DNA of 8,942 bases from an uncultured Roseburia sp. (GTDB lineage Bacteria; Bacillota; Clostridia; Lachnospirales; Lachnospiraceae), in NCBI GenBank assembly GCA_945928585.1, contig CAMENQ010000082.1, positions 1 through 8,942 of the forward strand, read 5' to 3'. Positions 1 to 7,190 of this stretch are shown piece by piece; the first letter of the stretch is position 1, and each line of letters begins with the position of its first letter. The notes under the pieces were generated by a model that saw only the letters and a program-made list of their open reading frames with translations, was not told the origin of the DNA and did no database searches. The position numbers were made by a program, and so were the translations under genes.

Positions 1-212
1 CTGTTATATGACTGTTCTTCTGTTACCGGTTGAAACTTTTCCATATCACTTACTATCTCACAGCCTTCCGGTGCTTCTATGTCACTTATTCCATCTTTCG
101 CTATGCTATGAGTTTCTTTTTTACCTTCTGCATCATCTTCATTAAATGATGAGCAGCCTGTTAATGTAATAAATAGAAAACTAATTATATATATTTTTAT
201 TTTTTTCAACAT
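1..212 (-). CDS. Small lipoprotein of unknown function, 3' end cut by window
   Basis: An open frame starts at ATG 212 and runs off the left edge, leaving about 70 codons visible. An RBS-like GGTGAC lies a few bases upstream. The N-terminus (MLKKIKIYIISFLFITLTGC) is a classic lipoprotein signal: two lysines, a hydrophobic core, then lipobox LTGC with the lipidated Cys at residue 20. The mature part begins Ser-Ser and is hydrophilic and acidic (NEDDAEGKKE), as expected of a flexible linker on the outer face of the membrane. Nothing visible identifies a family, so no function is assigned. It lies downstream of the mscS gene in the same orientation, but a strong terminator separates them, so it probably depends on its own promoter near position 370. 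Confidence 0.8.
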   Translation of the reverse strand, partial: MLKKIKIYIISFLFITLTGCSSFNEDDAEGKKETHSIAKDGISDIEAPEGCEIVSDMEKFQPVTEEQSYN

Positions 213-236
213 TAGTCACCTGCCTTTTTGTTTTCG

Positions 237-249
237 CTCTACACTAGAG
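237..249 (-). repeat. Small hairpin just upstream of the lipoprotein RBS
   Basis: CTCTA and TAGAG form a perfect 5-bp inverted repeat around a 3-base loop, between the U-tract of the leader terminator and the ribosome binding site. It may be incidental, or it may be part of the folded leader. Confidence 0.3.
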
Positions 250-254
250 AGGAT

Positions 255-310
255 AAAAAAACAACCAAATGATTGCTGTTCCCATGCAGCTATCATCTGG
301 TTGCTTTTTT
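255..310 (-). terminator. Strong intrinsic terminator in the leader of the left-hand lipoprotein gene
   Basis: Read on the minus strand, arms 303-287 and 278-262 pair over 17 positions, with one G-U wobble (297/268) and one A-A mismatch (291/274), around an 8-base loop. Seven U residues (261-255) follow directly. A-run 255-260 and T-run 305-310 flank the stem, so the plus strand also reads as a terminator and the element may work in both directions. It lies about 150 bases beyond the mscS stop, so it can end the glgB-mscS transcript. It also lies between a candidate promoter (369-374) and the lipoprotein start at 212. Confidence 0.8.
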
Positions 311-313
311 ATG

Positions 314-364
314 TGCTTATTCAGTAGTAGTTAAATTCATCACGTAGCTTTCTAACTACTGTTC
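314..364 (-). other. Leader stem-loop upstream of the terminator
   Basis: On the minus strand an 8-base arm AGTAGTTA is followed about 19 bases later by its exact complement TAACTACT. This forms a hairpin at or just after the predicted transcription start and before the terminator hairpin. The pair resembles an aptamer-plus-terminator or attenuator layout, but I could not match the sequence to a riboswitch class I know (c-di-GMP, purine, preQ1, TPP, SAM and T-box signatures are absent). I found no convincing antiterminator pairing. It could equally be the body of a small RNA. Confidence 0.35.
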
Positions 365-368
365 TTAT

Positions 369-374
369 ATTATA
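369..374 (-). promoter_or_regulatory. Candidate extended -10 promoter for the left-hand lipoprotein leader
   Basis: The minus strand reads TGCTATAAT, a consensus -10 hexamer preceded by the TGn extension. There is no good -35 box at 16-18 bases upstream, only an A-rich stretch, which extended -10 promoters tolerate. Predicted transcription starts near 362, giving a leader of about 150 nt. No other convincing promoter is visible between the mscS stop and position 212. Confidence 0.5.
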
Positions 375-412
375 GCATATCGTTTTTATATTTTTACCCC
401 CTTTTAGTGGGA

Positions 413-447
413 TTTTTTAAGGAAAGCTATTTTCATTCCTTAAAAAT
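413..447. repeat. Inverted repeat just after the mscS stop codon
   Basis: TTTTTTAAGGAA (413-424) and TTCCTTAAAAA (436-446) form an 11-bp stem around an 11-base loop, 14 bp beyond the mscS stop. On the minus strand the U-run is on the 5' arm and the A-run on the 3' arm, the reverse of an intrinsic terminator, and no U-tract follows. It may protect the 3' end of the mRNA or act as a weak pause, but its function is unknown. Confidence 0.4.
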
Positions 448-460
448 TCTAAAACGTAAC

Positions 461-1384
461 TTAAAGCTGCTTTTCGCAGTCTCCACCATGAATATGCACA
501 TCAAGCTGATTAAATGGTATCTCTATACCTGCTGCATCAAGACCGTTTTTTATCTTTTCTGTCATATCAAAATATACGTTCCAGTAATCCGCTGTTTTAA
601 CCCATGCCCTCATTTCAATTGTTACCTGACTGGATGCAAGTTCCTTTACAATCACGGCATTATTTTCCTCATGTAAAATTTTTTCTTCTTTTTGCATAAG
701 GTTTTCTATAACCATTTTGGCATCAGCCATATTTGCGTTGTAGCTTATTCCTACATCAATATCCACCCTTCTTTTATCCTGAGCAGAAACATTTGTTATG
801 GTTGAATTTGTCAGATTGCCATTTGGTATGATAATGGATTTATTATCTATGGAAGAAAGATATGTGTAAAACAAATCTATCTTTTCTACTGTTCCTTCCT
901 TTCCGGAGCCTTCATCAATTATATAATCTCCTACCGAAAAGGGTCTTAGCAGCAATATAAGTACTCCTCCTGCAAAGTTTGAAAGGCTTCCCTGCAGTGC
1001 AAGTCCCAGTGCGAGACCTGCCGTACCAAGCAACGCAATAAATGAAGTGGTATCTATTCCTACCTCATTACATACAATAATAATAAGTACAAAATATAAT
1101 AATGCTCTTGCAAGTGAAAGCAGGAATTTTCTTACGCTTATGTCCATACGGCTTTTTTCAAAAACTTTTTTCAAAAATTTCATTAAAAAACCAATGACAA
1201 TTTTACCAACTATCAGTATAACGATGGCTATTACAATTTTTATTCCAAACTGTAAAACCTTTGGAAGGTATCCCTCTACAGTCTTTAAAAATTTTGATGC
1301 CTCCTCGATAGTGTTATTGGCAGCGCTTTCCAATTCACCCGATACGCTTTCAGCATTTAATAATAAATTATGTATCGGAAACAT
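461..1384 (-). CDS. mscS: MscS-family small-conductance mechanosensitive ion channel
   Basis: The product is a 307-residue inner-membrane channel that opens under membrane tension and releases small solutes during hypo-osmotic shock. Three hydrophobic segments are visible, near residues 45-70, 88-108 and 113-146. The last is the pore-lining TM3, rich in Ala and Gly (IALLGTAGLALGLALQGSLS) and followed by NFAGGVLILLLRPFSVGDYI, the most conserved stretch of the family. The beta domain follows (GTVEKIDLFYTYL, IIIPNG), then the alpha/beta C-terminal vestibule. Length is close to E. coli MscS (286 residues) with no extra domains. ATG 1384 is preceded by GGGAGG at good spacing. It starts 19 bp after the glgB stop, so the two genes are probably co-transcribed, linking osmotic protection with glycogen synthesis. 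Family assignment is firm; ion preference cannot be read from the sequence. Confidence 0.95.
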   Translation of the reverse strand: MFPIHNLLLNAESVSGELESAANNTIEEASKFLKTVEGYLPKVLQFGIKIVIAIVILIVGKIVIGFLMKFLKKVFEKSRMDISVRKFLLSLARALLYFVLIIIVCNEVGIDTTSFIALLGTAGLALGLALQGSLSNFAGGVLILLLRPFSVGDYIIDEGSGKEGTVEKIDLFYTYLSSIDNKSIIIPNGNLTNSTITNVSAQDKRRVDIDVGISYNANMADAKMVIENLMQKEEKILHEENNAVIVKELASSQVTIEMRAWVKTADYWNVYFDMTEKIKNGLDAAGIEIPFNQLDVHIHGGDCEKQL

Positions 1385-1403
1385 TATTTTTCCTCCCTGT
1401 TAG

Positions 1404-4331
1404 TTACCTTCTTTTTCCCTTTGTGTTTTTTTTCTTTCCGGCAGAAGTTTTCTTTCCTTTATTGTTTGCAGATGTATTCGTTTTAACAGGCATGTCAGCA
1501 TTAACAGGCCTTTCCACTTTTAAAGGTTTTTCAGGCTGTGCTGTTTTAACTGGTTCTGCTGCTTTTTCCGGCTTCTCTGCCTTGACTGGCTCTGTTACCT
1601 TTTCAGGTTTGTCCGCCTTAACCGGCTCTGCCACCTTTTCAGGTTTCTCTGCCTTGACCGGCTCTGTTACCTTTTCAGATTTCTCTGCCTTGACCGGCTC
1701 TGTTACCTTTTCAGGTTTCTCTGCCTTGACCGGCTCTGTTACCTTTTCAGGTTTTTCTGCCTTGACCGGCTCTGCCACTTTTTCAGGTTTCTCTGCCTTG
1801 ACCGGTTCTGTTACCTTTTCAGGCTTCTTTGCCTTAACTGGCTCTGCCACCTTTTCAGGTTTCTCTGCCTTGACTGGTTCTGTTACCTTTTCAGGCTTCT
1901 CTGCCTTGACCGGCTCTGCCACCTTTTCCGGCTTTTCTTCCTTAACCGGTTCTGCTGCTTTTTCCGGTTGTACTACCTTAACTACCTTTACTTGTTCTGC
2001 TTCTTTTTCCGACTTGACTGCCTTAACCGGCTCTGCTACTTTTTCTGTCTTTGCTGTCTTTTCCTCTGTTTCAGCCTTAATATACTGCTTTTCCAATTCC
2101 TCCGCTACAGTAGATTTCACTGCAGAATACTTAAACATAGCTACAGACAATGGTGCAAGCTTTATTGTGATGGAATTTTCCTTACCATGACTTTCTTCTT
2201 TTTTGGAACTCTTTACTCTGTTATTTACCATTCCGTTTCCGCCGTACTTCTCGTCATCTGTATTAAATATTTCTTTATATTTTCCGGCTTTAGGTACTCC
2301 TACCTGATATTCCTCATGGGAAATAGTATCAAAGTTACATACTATGAGCATCATATCCTGTGGTTTTTTGCCTTTTCTCACAAATGAGCAGATATTTTCC
2401 TCCCATGAAAGGTTGTCTATCCACTGGAAACCTTCTGTGTCATAGTCTAACTCATGAAGTGCCTTTTCTGTCGTGTAAAGCTTGTTCAAATCCTTTACAA
2501 GCTGCTGCATGTTATAATGCTTTTTGTCATTGAGACTTGCCCAGTCAAGTTCTCTTTCCTCGCTCCACTCTCTGTATCCCGCAAATTCCTGTCCCATAAA
2601 GAGAAGTTTTTTGCCCGGATGAGCCGTCATAAATGCATAAGCAGCTCTGAGATTTGCAAATTTTACAGAATCTTCTCCCGGCATCTTGCTTATCATAGAA
2701 CATTTTCCATGAACAACCTCATCATGTGAAAGTACAAGAATAAATCTTTCGCTATAATTATATATCATACTGAAAGTAAGCTGACTGTAGCTGTTTTTCC
2801 TAAACAGCGGGTCACACTTCATATAATTTGTGAAATCATTCATCCAGCCCATATTCCACTTAAGATCAAAACCAAGTCCCTCATCTGCCACATCACCTGT
2901 TACCTTAGGCCATGCTGTAGACTCTTCTGCTATCATAAGAACACCGGAATCATACTTTTTCATCTGGGTATTAAGTTCTCTGAGGAAATCCATAGCTTCA
3001 AGATTTTCATTTCCTCCATACATATTGGCTACCCACTCACCATCCTGTTTTCCATAATCAAGGTAAAGCATCGATGCCACTGCATCCATTCTGATACCAT
3101 CAACATGATACTTCTCTGCCCAGAAAATCGCATTTGAAATAAGGAAATCCCTAACCTCAGGTCTTCCATAATTATAAATAAGAGTGCCCCAGTGAGGATG
3201 TGCTCCCTGTCTCGGATCTAAATGCTCATATAGACATGTTCCGTCAAATTTTGCAAGTCCAAACGCATCTCTTGGAAAATGTGCAGGTACCCAGTCTATA
3301 ATAATACCGATGTTTTCTTTATGCATATAATCCATAAAATACATAAAGTCATCAGGAGTTCCGTATCTGGCTGTAGGTGCGTAATATCCTGTAACCTGAT
3401 ATCCCCACGAAGCATCAAGAGGGTGCTCCATCACAGGCATAAGTTCTATGTGTGTATAGTTCATTTCCTTTACATATTGTGCAAGGATAGGGGCAAGTTC
3501 TCTGTAGTTATAGAAGCACTCATTTTCTTCCATACCCTCTATCTTAGGCTTTTTCCATGAACCAAGATGAACCTCATATATAGACATAGGACTATTTTCA
3601 AAATTAATATCTTTTCTTTCCTTCATCCATTTATCATCTGTCCATTTATACTTTTCTATATCACATACTACAGATGCATTATCCGGTCTTTTCTGTGCTG
3701 CAAATGCATATGGGTCTGCCTTAAGTATATTCTGCTCATTTGACATTTTAATCTCATACTTATACAGCTCACCTTCGGAGAGTCCCGGTATAAACAATTC
3801 AAAAACTCCTGTCTCATCCACTCTCCTCATCATATGTCTTCTGCCGTCCCAGAAATTAAAATCACCTACAACACTTACTCTTTTTGCAAAAGGAGCCCAT
3901 ACTGCAAATCTTACACCTTTTACACCATCAATGGTACAGCAATGAGCACCAAGACACTCATATACCTTATAGTTTGTACCGAGATTAAACTTTTTAAGTT
4001 CGTGCTTTGGCAGCACATCCTTAAACTGGTATGGATCATAATATGTATAGGTATTTTCATCTCCATAATATGCCTTCACTTTATAATGCCCTGTTTCCTT
4101 TTTTGGTACTAGTACTGCAAAATATGAGTCATCTACTTCCTCCGCAGTATATACTCTTGTGCTTCCGTCAAAAATAATCTCTACCTTCACTGCATCAGGT
4201 ACAAATACCTGTATCAGCTTTTCATTCTTTCTGTTATGTACTCCTAATACAATAAACGGATCGTCAAGGTCCGCAAAAAGCACACCTTCTATATTTCTCC
4301 AATCCATTAATTCATATAAATTTGAACTCAT
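1404..4331 (-). CDS. glgB: 1,4-alpha-glucan branching enzyme GlgB with a long Lys/Glu/Pro repeat tail
   Basis: This cytoplasmic enzyme cuts alpha-1,4 glucan chains and re-joins them by alpha-1,6 links, creating glycogen branches. Residues 1 to about 735 match the usual GlgB length: an N-terminal beta module, a CBM48 module (about 125-225, RFAVWAPFAKRVSVVGDFN), then the GH13 barrel. The conserved regions are intact: DWVPAHF (D346, H351), DGIRMDAVASM with nucleophile D416, MIAEES with acid/base E469, and SHDEVVHGK with D537. The all-beta C-domain ends near residue 735. Beyond it lies an unusual extension to residue 975: a Lys/Glu-rich linker, twelve 12-residue repeats (789-932), and a basic end (KGKKTSAGKKKNTKGKRR). 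ATG 4331 has a perfect AGGAGG seven bases upstream. No other glycogen gene is visible; mscS follows. The catalytic assignment is firm; the role of the tail is unknown. Confidence 0.97.
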   Translation of the reverse strand: MSSNLYELMDWRNIEGVLFADLDDPFIVLGVHNRKNEKLIQVFVPDAVKVEIIFDGSTRVYTAEEVDDSYFAVLVPKKETGHYKVKAYYGDENTYTYYDPYQFKDVLPKHELKKFNLGTNYKVYECLGAHCCTIDGVKGVRFAVWAPFAKRVSVVGDFNFWDGRRHMMRRVDETGVFELFIPGLSEGELYKYEIKMSNEQNILKADPYAFAAQKRPDNASVVCDIEKYKWTDDKWMKERKDINFENSPMSIYEVHLGSWKKPKIEGMEENECFYNYRELAPILAQYVKEMNYTHIELMPVMEHPLDASWGYQVTGYYAPTARYGTPDDFMYFMDYMHKENIGIIIDWVPAHFPRDAFGLAKFDGTCLYEHLDPRQGAHPHWGTLIYNYGRPEVRDFLISNAIFWAEKYHVDGIRMDAVASMLYLDYGKQDGEWVANMYGGNENLEAMDFLRELNTQMKKYDSGVLMIAEESTAWPKVTGDVADEGLGFDLKWNMGWMNDFTNYMKCDPLFRKNSYSQLTFSMIYNYSERFILVLSHDEVVHGKCSMISKMPGEDSVKFANLRAAYAFMTAHPGKKLLFMGQEFAGYREWSEERELDWASLNDKKHYNMQQLVKDLNKLYTTEKALHELDYDTEGFQWIDNLSWEENICSFVRKGKKPQDMMLIVCNFDTISHEEYQVGVPKAGKYKEIFNTDDEKYGGNGMVNNRVKSSKKEESHGKENSITIKLAPLSVAMFKYSAVKSTVAEELEKQYIKAETEEKTAKTEKVAEPVKAVKSEKEAEQVKVVKVVQPEKAAEPVKEEKPEKVAEPVKAEKPEKVTEPVKAEKPEKVAEPVKAKKPEKVTEPVKAEKPEKVAEPVKAEKPEKVTEPVKAEKPEKVTEPVKAEKSEKVTEPVKAEKPEKVAEPVKADKPEKVTEPVKAEKPEKAAEPVKTAQPEKPLKVERPVNADMPVKTNTSANNKGKKTSAGKKKNTKGKRR
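1536..1967 (-). repeat. Twelve in-frame 36-bp tandem repeats in the 3' part of glgB
   Basis: The region equals 12 x 36 bp and encodes twelve 12-residue units with consensus PEKV(A/T)EPVKAEK. Units 2-7 alternate Ala/Thr at position 5, suggesting that a 72-bp pair was itself duplicated. The outer units (1 and 12) are more diverged, as in arrays that grow from the middle. A degenerate lead-in (about 1968-2045) encodes related VAEPVKAVKSEK-type sequence. There are no spacers between units, so this is not a CRISPR array. Because the period is a multiple of three, copy-number change would keep the frame and vary tail length. Confidence 0.95.
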
Positions 4332-4413
4332 AAATCATCCTCCTCTTGATGCCTTATTTTAAATATTATTTCACTTATGTTTTTCACCATAACAATAATC
4401 ATACGTTTATAAT

Positions 4414-4442
4414 AGAATATCATAAATTAAGCATATTTACAA
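4414..4442 (-). promoter_or_regulatory. Candidate promoter of the glgB-mscS operon
   Basis: On the minus strand TTGTAA (4442-4437) is followed after 17 bases by TATTCT (4419-4414), which has TGA directly before it, a TGn extension. Predicted start is near 4407, giving a leader of about 75 nt before glgB. The rest of the 4332-4534 gap is AT-rich near glgB. It holds short imperfect dyads near 4484-4512 but no U-tract, so no clear terminator is seen for the upstream znu operon. Confidence 0.55.
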
Positions 4443-4534
4443 CCAAAAAGTAAAATCGAGCCCAATAAGACTACAATCCACTCTGCCGTACATACAGCAT
4501 ACCGTATACGCATCTGCAAAGCTCTTAAAGGCTG

Positions 4535-5362
4535 CTAACTTCTTGATGTGATTTTTCCTGCTGCAAAAAACAAAATAAATACAATAAGATTACTCACCAC
4601 TATACTTGCTCCTGCAGGAATTTCAAGCATATATGATGCCACCATTCCCACGAAGAAGCAGCATACTGATACAAGTACGGACACTATCATTACTGAGCGG
4701 AATCTTCTGCATATTCTCATTGAAGACAGTGCAGGGAATATAATAAGACTTGATATAAGAAGTGTACCCATAATTCTCATTCCGATAACAATGGTGACTG
4801 CCGTCAGAACTGACAGCATTGTCTTATATACGGTGACCTTTACACCTGTGGCTCTTGCAAAGGTTTCATCGAATGTTATGGCGAATATGCTGTGGTAAAA
4901 TAATAAAAACAGTAAAAGCACTGCAATGCCAAGTACTACACAGAGTATCGTATCATCTTCGCTTATGGCTAATATACTTCCAAACATAAAGCTGTTTAAT
5001 TCTATGTTTGTTCCGTCAGAAAGTGCAGTTCCTATGACACCTGTGGCTATAGAACTGCTTGAAATAAGTGCTATGGCTGAATCTCCTTTTATTTTGCTGT
5101 TTTCGCTTATTCTTAACAGTAAAAATGCAGCTGCAATAACTATAGGTATAGCAACCTTAAGAGGTGCCATATTAAACGCAAGTCCTACTGCCATTGCTCC
5201 AAAGCCTACGTGTGATAAGCCGTCTCCTATCATGGAATATTTTTTTAGTACTAATATAACACCAAGCACTGATGCACACAATGCAACAAGTCCTCCTACC
5301 AAAACTCCTCTTGTAATAAAGGAATATGAGAACATATCATTTATTGCCTGAAATACGCTCAT
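4535..5362 (-). CDS. znuB: Zinc-type metal ABC transporter, membrane permease (ABC-3 family)
   Basis: This 275-residue integral membrane protein forms the translocation channel for a divalent metal, most likely Zn2+, in a ZnuABC-type importer. Seven to nine hydrophobic segments are visible, for example at 15-38, 52-83, 96-114, 139-162, 182-212, 224-246 and 251-269. ABC-3 signatures are present: SMIGDGLSHVGFGAMAVG (residues 43-60), FDETFARATGV (164-174, the probable coupling helix that contacts the ATPase), and PAGASIV (249-255). Length is normal for the family. ATG 5362 is preceded by AGAGG at seven bases and lies 27 bp after the znuC stop, so the two genes are clearly in one operon. ABC-3 permeases for zinc and manganese look alike, so metal choice rests mainly on the binding protein. 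Confidence 0.93.
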   Translation of the reverse strand: MSVFQAINDMFSYSFITRGVLVGGLVALCASVLGVILVLKKYSMIGDGLSHVGFGAMAVGLAFNMAPLKVAIPIVIAAAFLLLRISENSKIKGDSAIALISSSSIATGVIGTALSDGTNIELNSFMFGSILAISEDDTILCVVLGIAVLLLFLLFYHSIFAITFDETFARATGVKVTVYKTMLSVLTAVTIVIGMRIMGTLLISSLIIFPALSSMRICRRFRSVMIVSVLVSVCCFFVGMVASYMLEIPAGASIVVSNLIVFILFFAAGKITSRS

Positions 5363-5389
5363 ATGTATACCTCTGCCTTTCTTTATTAA

Positions 5390-6094
5390 TTAAACAGGCT
5401 GTTCATTAAGTTCCTTAAAAAACCTGCTTTCTTTGTATTCCTCTACATTTCCGAAAAAGAAATCTTCCTTTGATAAATGAAGTATCCTGTCGGAATACTC
5501 CAACGCTTTATCTATGTCGTGGGTAACCATTATTATGGTAATATTTAATTCCTTATTAAGCTTTCTTATAAGGCTGTACATTTCCCTTATCGCTACAGGA
5601 TCAAGTCCTGTTACAGGCTCATCCAGAAGTATCATTTTGTCTGTTGCACATAATGCTCTTGCTAAAAGCACTCTCTGCTTTTGACCTCCTGAAAGGTCTG
5701 CAAAGGATTTTTTTATATATTCTTCCATGCCAAGTTTATATATATTCTGTCTTGCTTTTTCCTTTGCTTTTTTGCTGTAAAAAGGAGATAAGCCCTTGCT
5801 GTTCTGACAGCCTGAAAGCACTACTTCATATACGGATGCAGGAAATTCCTTCTGCATGGGATTTTGCTGTGATAGATAGCCTATATGGCTTTTTAATAAT
5901 TTGTCTTCAAACTTAATCTCACCGCTTTTTACAGGCACAAGTCCAAGTATTCCCTTTAATATAGAGCTTTTTCCTGTTCCGTTTTCTCCTACTATACTGA
6001 TGTATTCACCCTCCTCTACGGAAAAACTTACATCAGATACCACTATGTCTTTTTCATATCCTATAGTAATATTTTTACATTCTAATTGTGACAT
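5390..6094 (-). CDS. znuC: Zinc-type metal ABC transporter, ATP-binding subunit
   Basis: This 234-residue cytoplasmic ATPase powers the ZnuB channel. All ABC motifs are intact: Walker A GENGTGKSS (36-44), Q-loop Gln near 76 (YLSQQNP), signature LSGGQ (134-138), Walker B MILLDEP (154-160, with E159 catalytic), D-loop GLDP (163-166) and switch His192 (THD). A stretch typical of metal-importer ATPases, FPASVYEVVLSG (84-95), follows the Q-loop. Length fits the family. ATG 6094 has GGAG six bases upstream. The gene lies between znuA and znuB, but an unusual 128-bp spacer separates it from znuA, whereas znuB follows after 27 bp. Confidence 0.94.
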   Translation of the reverse strand: MSQLECKNITIGYEKDIVVSDVSFSVEEGEYISIVGENGTGKSSILKGILGLVPVKSGEIKFEDKLLKSHIGYLSQQNPMQKEFPASVYEVVLSGCQNSKGLSPFYSKKAKEKARQNIYKLGMEEYIKKSFADLSGGQKQRVLLARALCATDKMILLDEPVTGLDPVAIREMYSLIRKLNKELNITIIMVTHDIDKALEYSDRILHLSKEDFFFGNVEEYKESRFFKELNEQPV

Positions 6095-6222
6095 TTTTTA
6101 CTCCAATTCTCTATAAAAGTCTTCATTTCGGAACATTTCACGCGGCAAATGGCGCAAATTTCAAATCTGCATCTTCCATCATGGCTATTTTATGACACTC
6201 CTGCACAAATAGTCGTGTGATA
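6095..6222 (-). other. Unexplained spacer between znuA and znuC, possible dispersed repeat
   Basis: The spacer is longer and locally richer in G and C (about 6138-6165) than other gaps here, and it directly supplies the znuC ribosome binding site. All three minus-strand frames encode short peptide-like runs, such as MMEDADLKFAPFAA (ATG 6182 to stop 6138) and NLRHLPREMFRNEDFYRELE (stop at 6100), but none has a convincing RBS. Next to the znuA stop, TATGACAC (6191-6198) and GTGTGATA (6215-6222) form an 8-bp inverted repeat with one mismatch. It may be an intergenic mobile or palindromic element, a gene remnant, or a processing site. Confidence 0.35.
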
Positions 6223-7182
6223 TTAATTTAAGCCTTTTTTCAGATTTTCAACATTTTGTCTCATAATAGATACATATGTTGCTCCATTTTTAAATTCATC
6301 GCTTGACACATTATGACATGAGTGGAATAAAAGTATATTTCCTCCAACCTCATCTGCTATGGTCTGTGCAGTCTTTGTGCTGGCAAGCTCCTCATAAAAA
6401 ACTGTTTTTGCTCCATTTTCCTTCATTTCATCAACTATGTGTGAAACAAGCCTTGCACTCGGCTCAGTTTCTGATGAGCAGGAATCAAAAGCCGATTCAT
6501 AATTAAGACCATATTCCTCCACAAAATATAAAAGTGCAAATCTTCCGCCAAAATACATAGTATCATATTTTGCTTCCGACACTACCTGTCTGAAATCACT
6601 GTCTATCTGCTCTATCTGCTCTATATATTTTTCAGCATTTTCCCTGTAATAAGTTTCATTTTCAGAATCTATTTTACAAAGTTCTTCTAAAATATTGTTT
6701 ATCATAATAATGGCATTTTTCGGACTTGTCCATATATGAGGGTCATATTCATGGGAATGTGTTTCTTCTTCAATATGTTCTTCCTCGTCTTCGTCATGGT
6801 CACCCTTACATAAAGTAATATTTTCTGAAGCATCCAGTACATCTAAGTCCTTATTGTCAATGCCGTCAACTATTGTAACTGCCCAAGGCTCCATATATTG
6901 TCCTGTATAAATAAATAAATCAGCCTCGTTTATTTTTATCATATCTGATGCGGAAGGGTCATAATCGTGGGACTCCGTTCCCGGCTTAAGTAAAAGTGTA
7001 ACATCAGCCTTGTCTCCGGCTATCTGTCTTACAAAGTCATACTGTGGAAAAAGCGTCGTAACTATTGAAAGCTTTTCTGTTTCCTTAGATTCCTTTTTTG
7101 TACAGCCTGATACAGGCATTATACATATTACTGTCATGCATACAAGTAATATGGAAATTATTCGTTTATATATGGTATTCAT
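6223..7182 (-). CDS. znuA: Zinc-type metal ABC transporter, substrate-binding lipoprotein
   Basis: This 319-residue extracellular lipoprotein captures a divalent metal and hands it to ZnuB. The signal peptide ends in lipobox VSGC, with the lipidated Cys at residue 27. The cluster A-I fold is shown by LSIVTTLFPQYDFVRQIAGD and KPGTESHDYDPSASD (ligand H72), then DPHIWTSP (ligand H149). Between them is an acidic/His loop (128-146, DHDEDEEEHIEEETHSHE), typical of zinc binders and thought to collect Zn2+. The usual third ligand motif (HDAF) is replaced by FGGRFALLYFVEEYGL, as in a clostridial subgroup; CSSETEPSA and FHSCHNVS follow. ATG 7182 is chosen because GGAGGG (7196-7191) stands eight bases before it. 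An in-frame GTG at 7191 would overlap that RBS. It heads the znuACB operon. Zinc is the best guess; manganese is possible. Confidence 0.92.
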   Translation of the reverse strand: MNTIYKRIISILLVCMTVICIMPVSGCTKKESKETEKLSIVTTLFPQYDFVRQIAGDKADVTLLLKPGTESHDYDPSASDMIKINEADLFIYTGQYMEPWAVTIVDGIDNKDLDVLDASENITLCKGDHDEDEEEHIEEETHSHEYDPHIWTSPKNAIIMINNILEELCKIDSENETYYRENAEKYIEQIEQIDSDFRQVVSEAKYDTMYFGGRFALLYFVEEYGLNYESAFDSCSSETEPSARLVSHIVDEMKENGAKTVFYEELASTKTAQTIADEVGGNILLFHSCHNVSSDEFKNGATYVSIMRQNVENLKKGLN

Positions 7183-7190
7183 TAAATACA

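Noticed and set aside
413..447. Inverted repeat after mscS as an intrinsic terminator
   Set aside because: The U-run is in the 5' arm and the A-run in the 3' arm, with no U-tract after the stem.
1536..1967. 36-bp repeats as a CRISPR array
   Set aside because: Units abut directly with no spacers, and the array is in frame inside a coding region.
1423..2190. Long plus-strand open frame of 255 codons opposite the 3' end of glgB
   Set aside because: It is the shadow of the 36-bp repeats, whose period is a multiple of three, so stops are absent on both strands. Its Ser/Phe/Gly/Thr repeat mirrors the glgB codons and there is no RBS or family resemblance.
4484..4512. Imperfect dyad after znuB as a terminator
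   Set aside because: The stem is short and wobble-rich and no U-tract follows, so it was not annotated.
4159..5351. Plus-strand open frames opposite glgB and znuB
   Set aside because: They overlap well-supported genes, lack ribosome binding sites and show no recognisable domains.
6138..6182. 14-residue open frame in the znuA-znuC spacer as a small gene
   Set aside because: There is no well-spaced ribosome binding site, it is very short, and equally peptide-like runs occur in the other frames.
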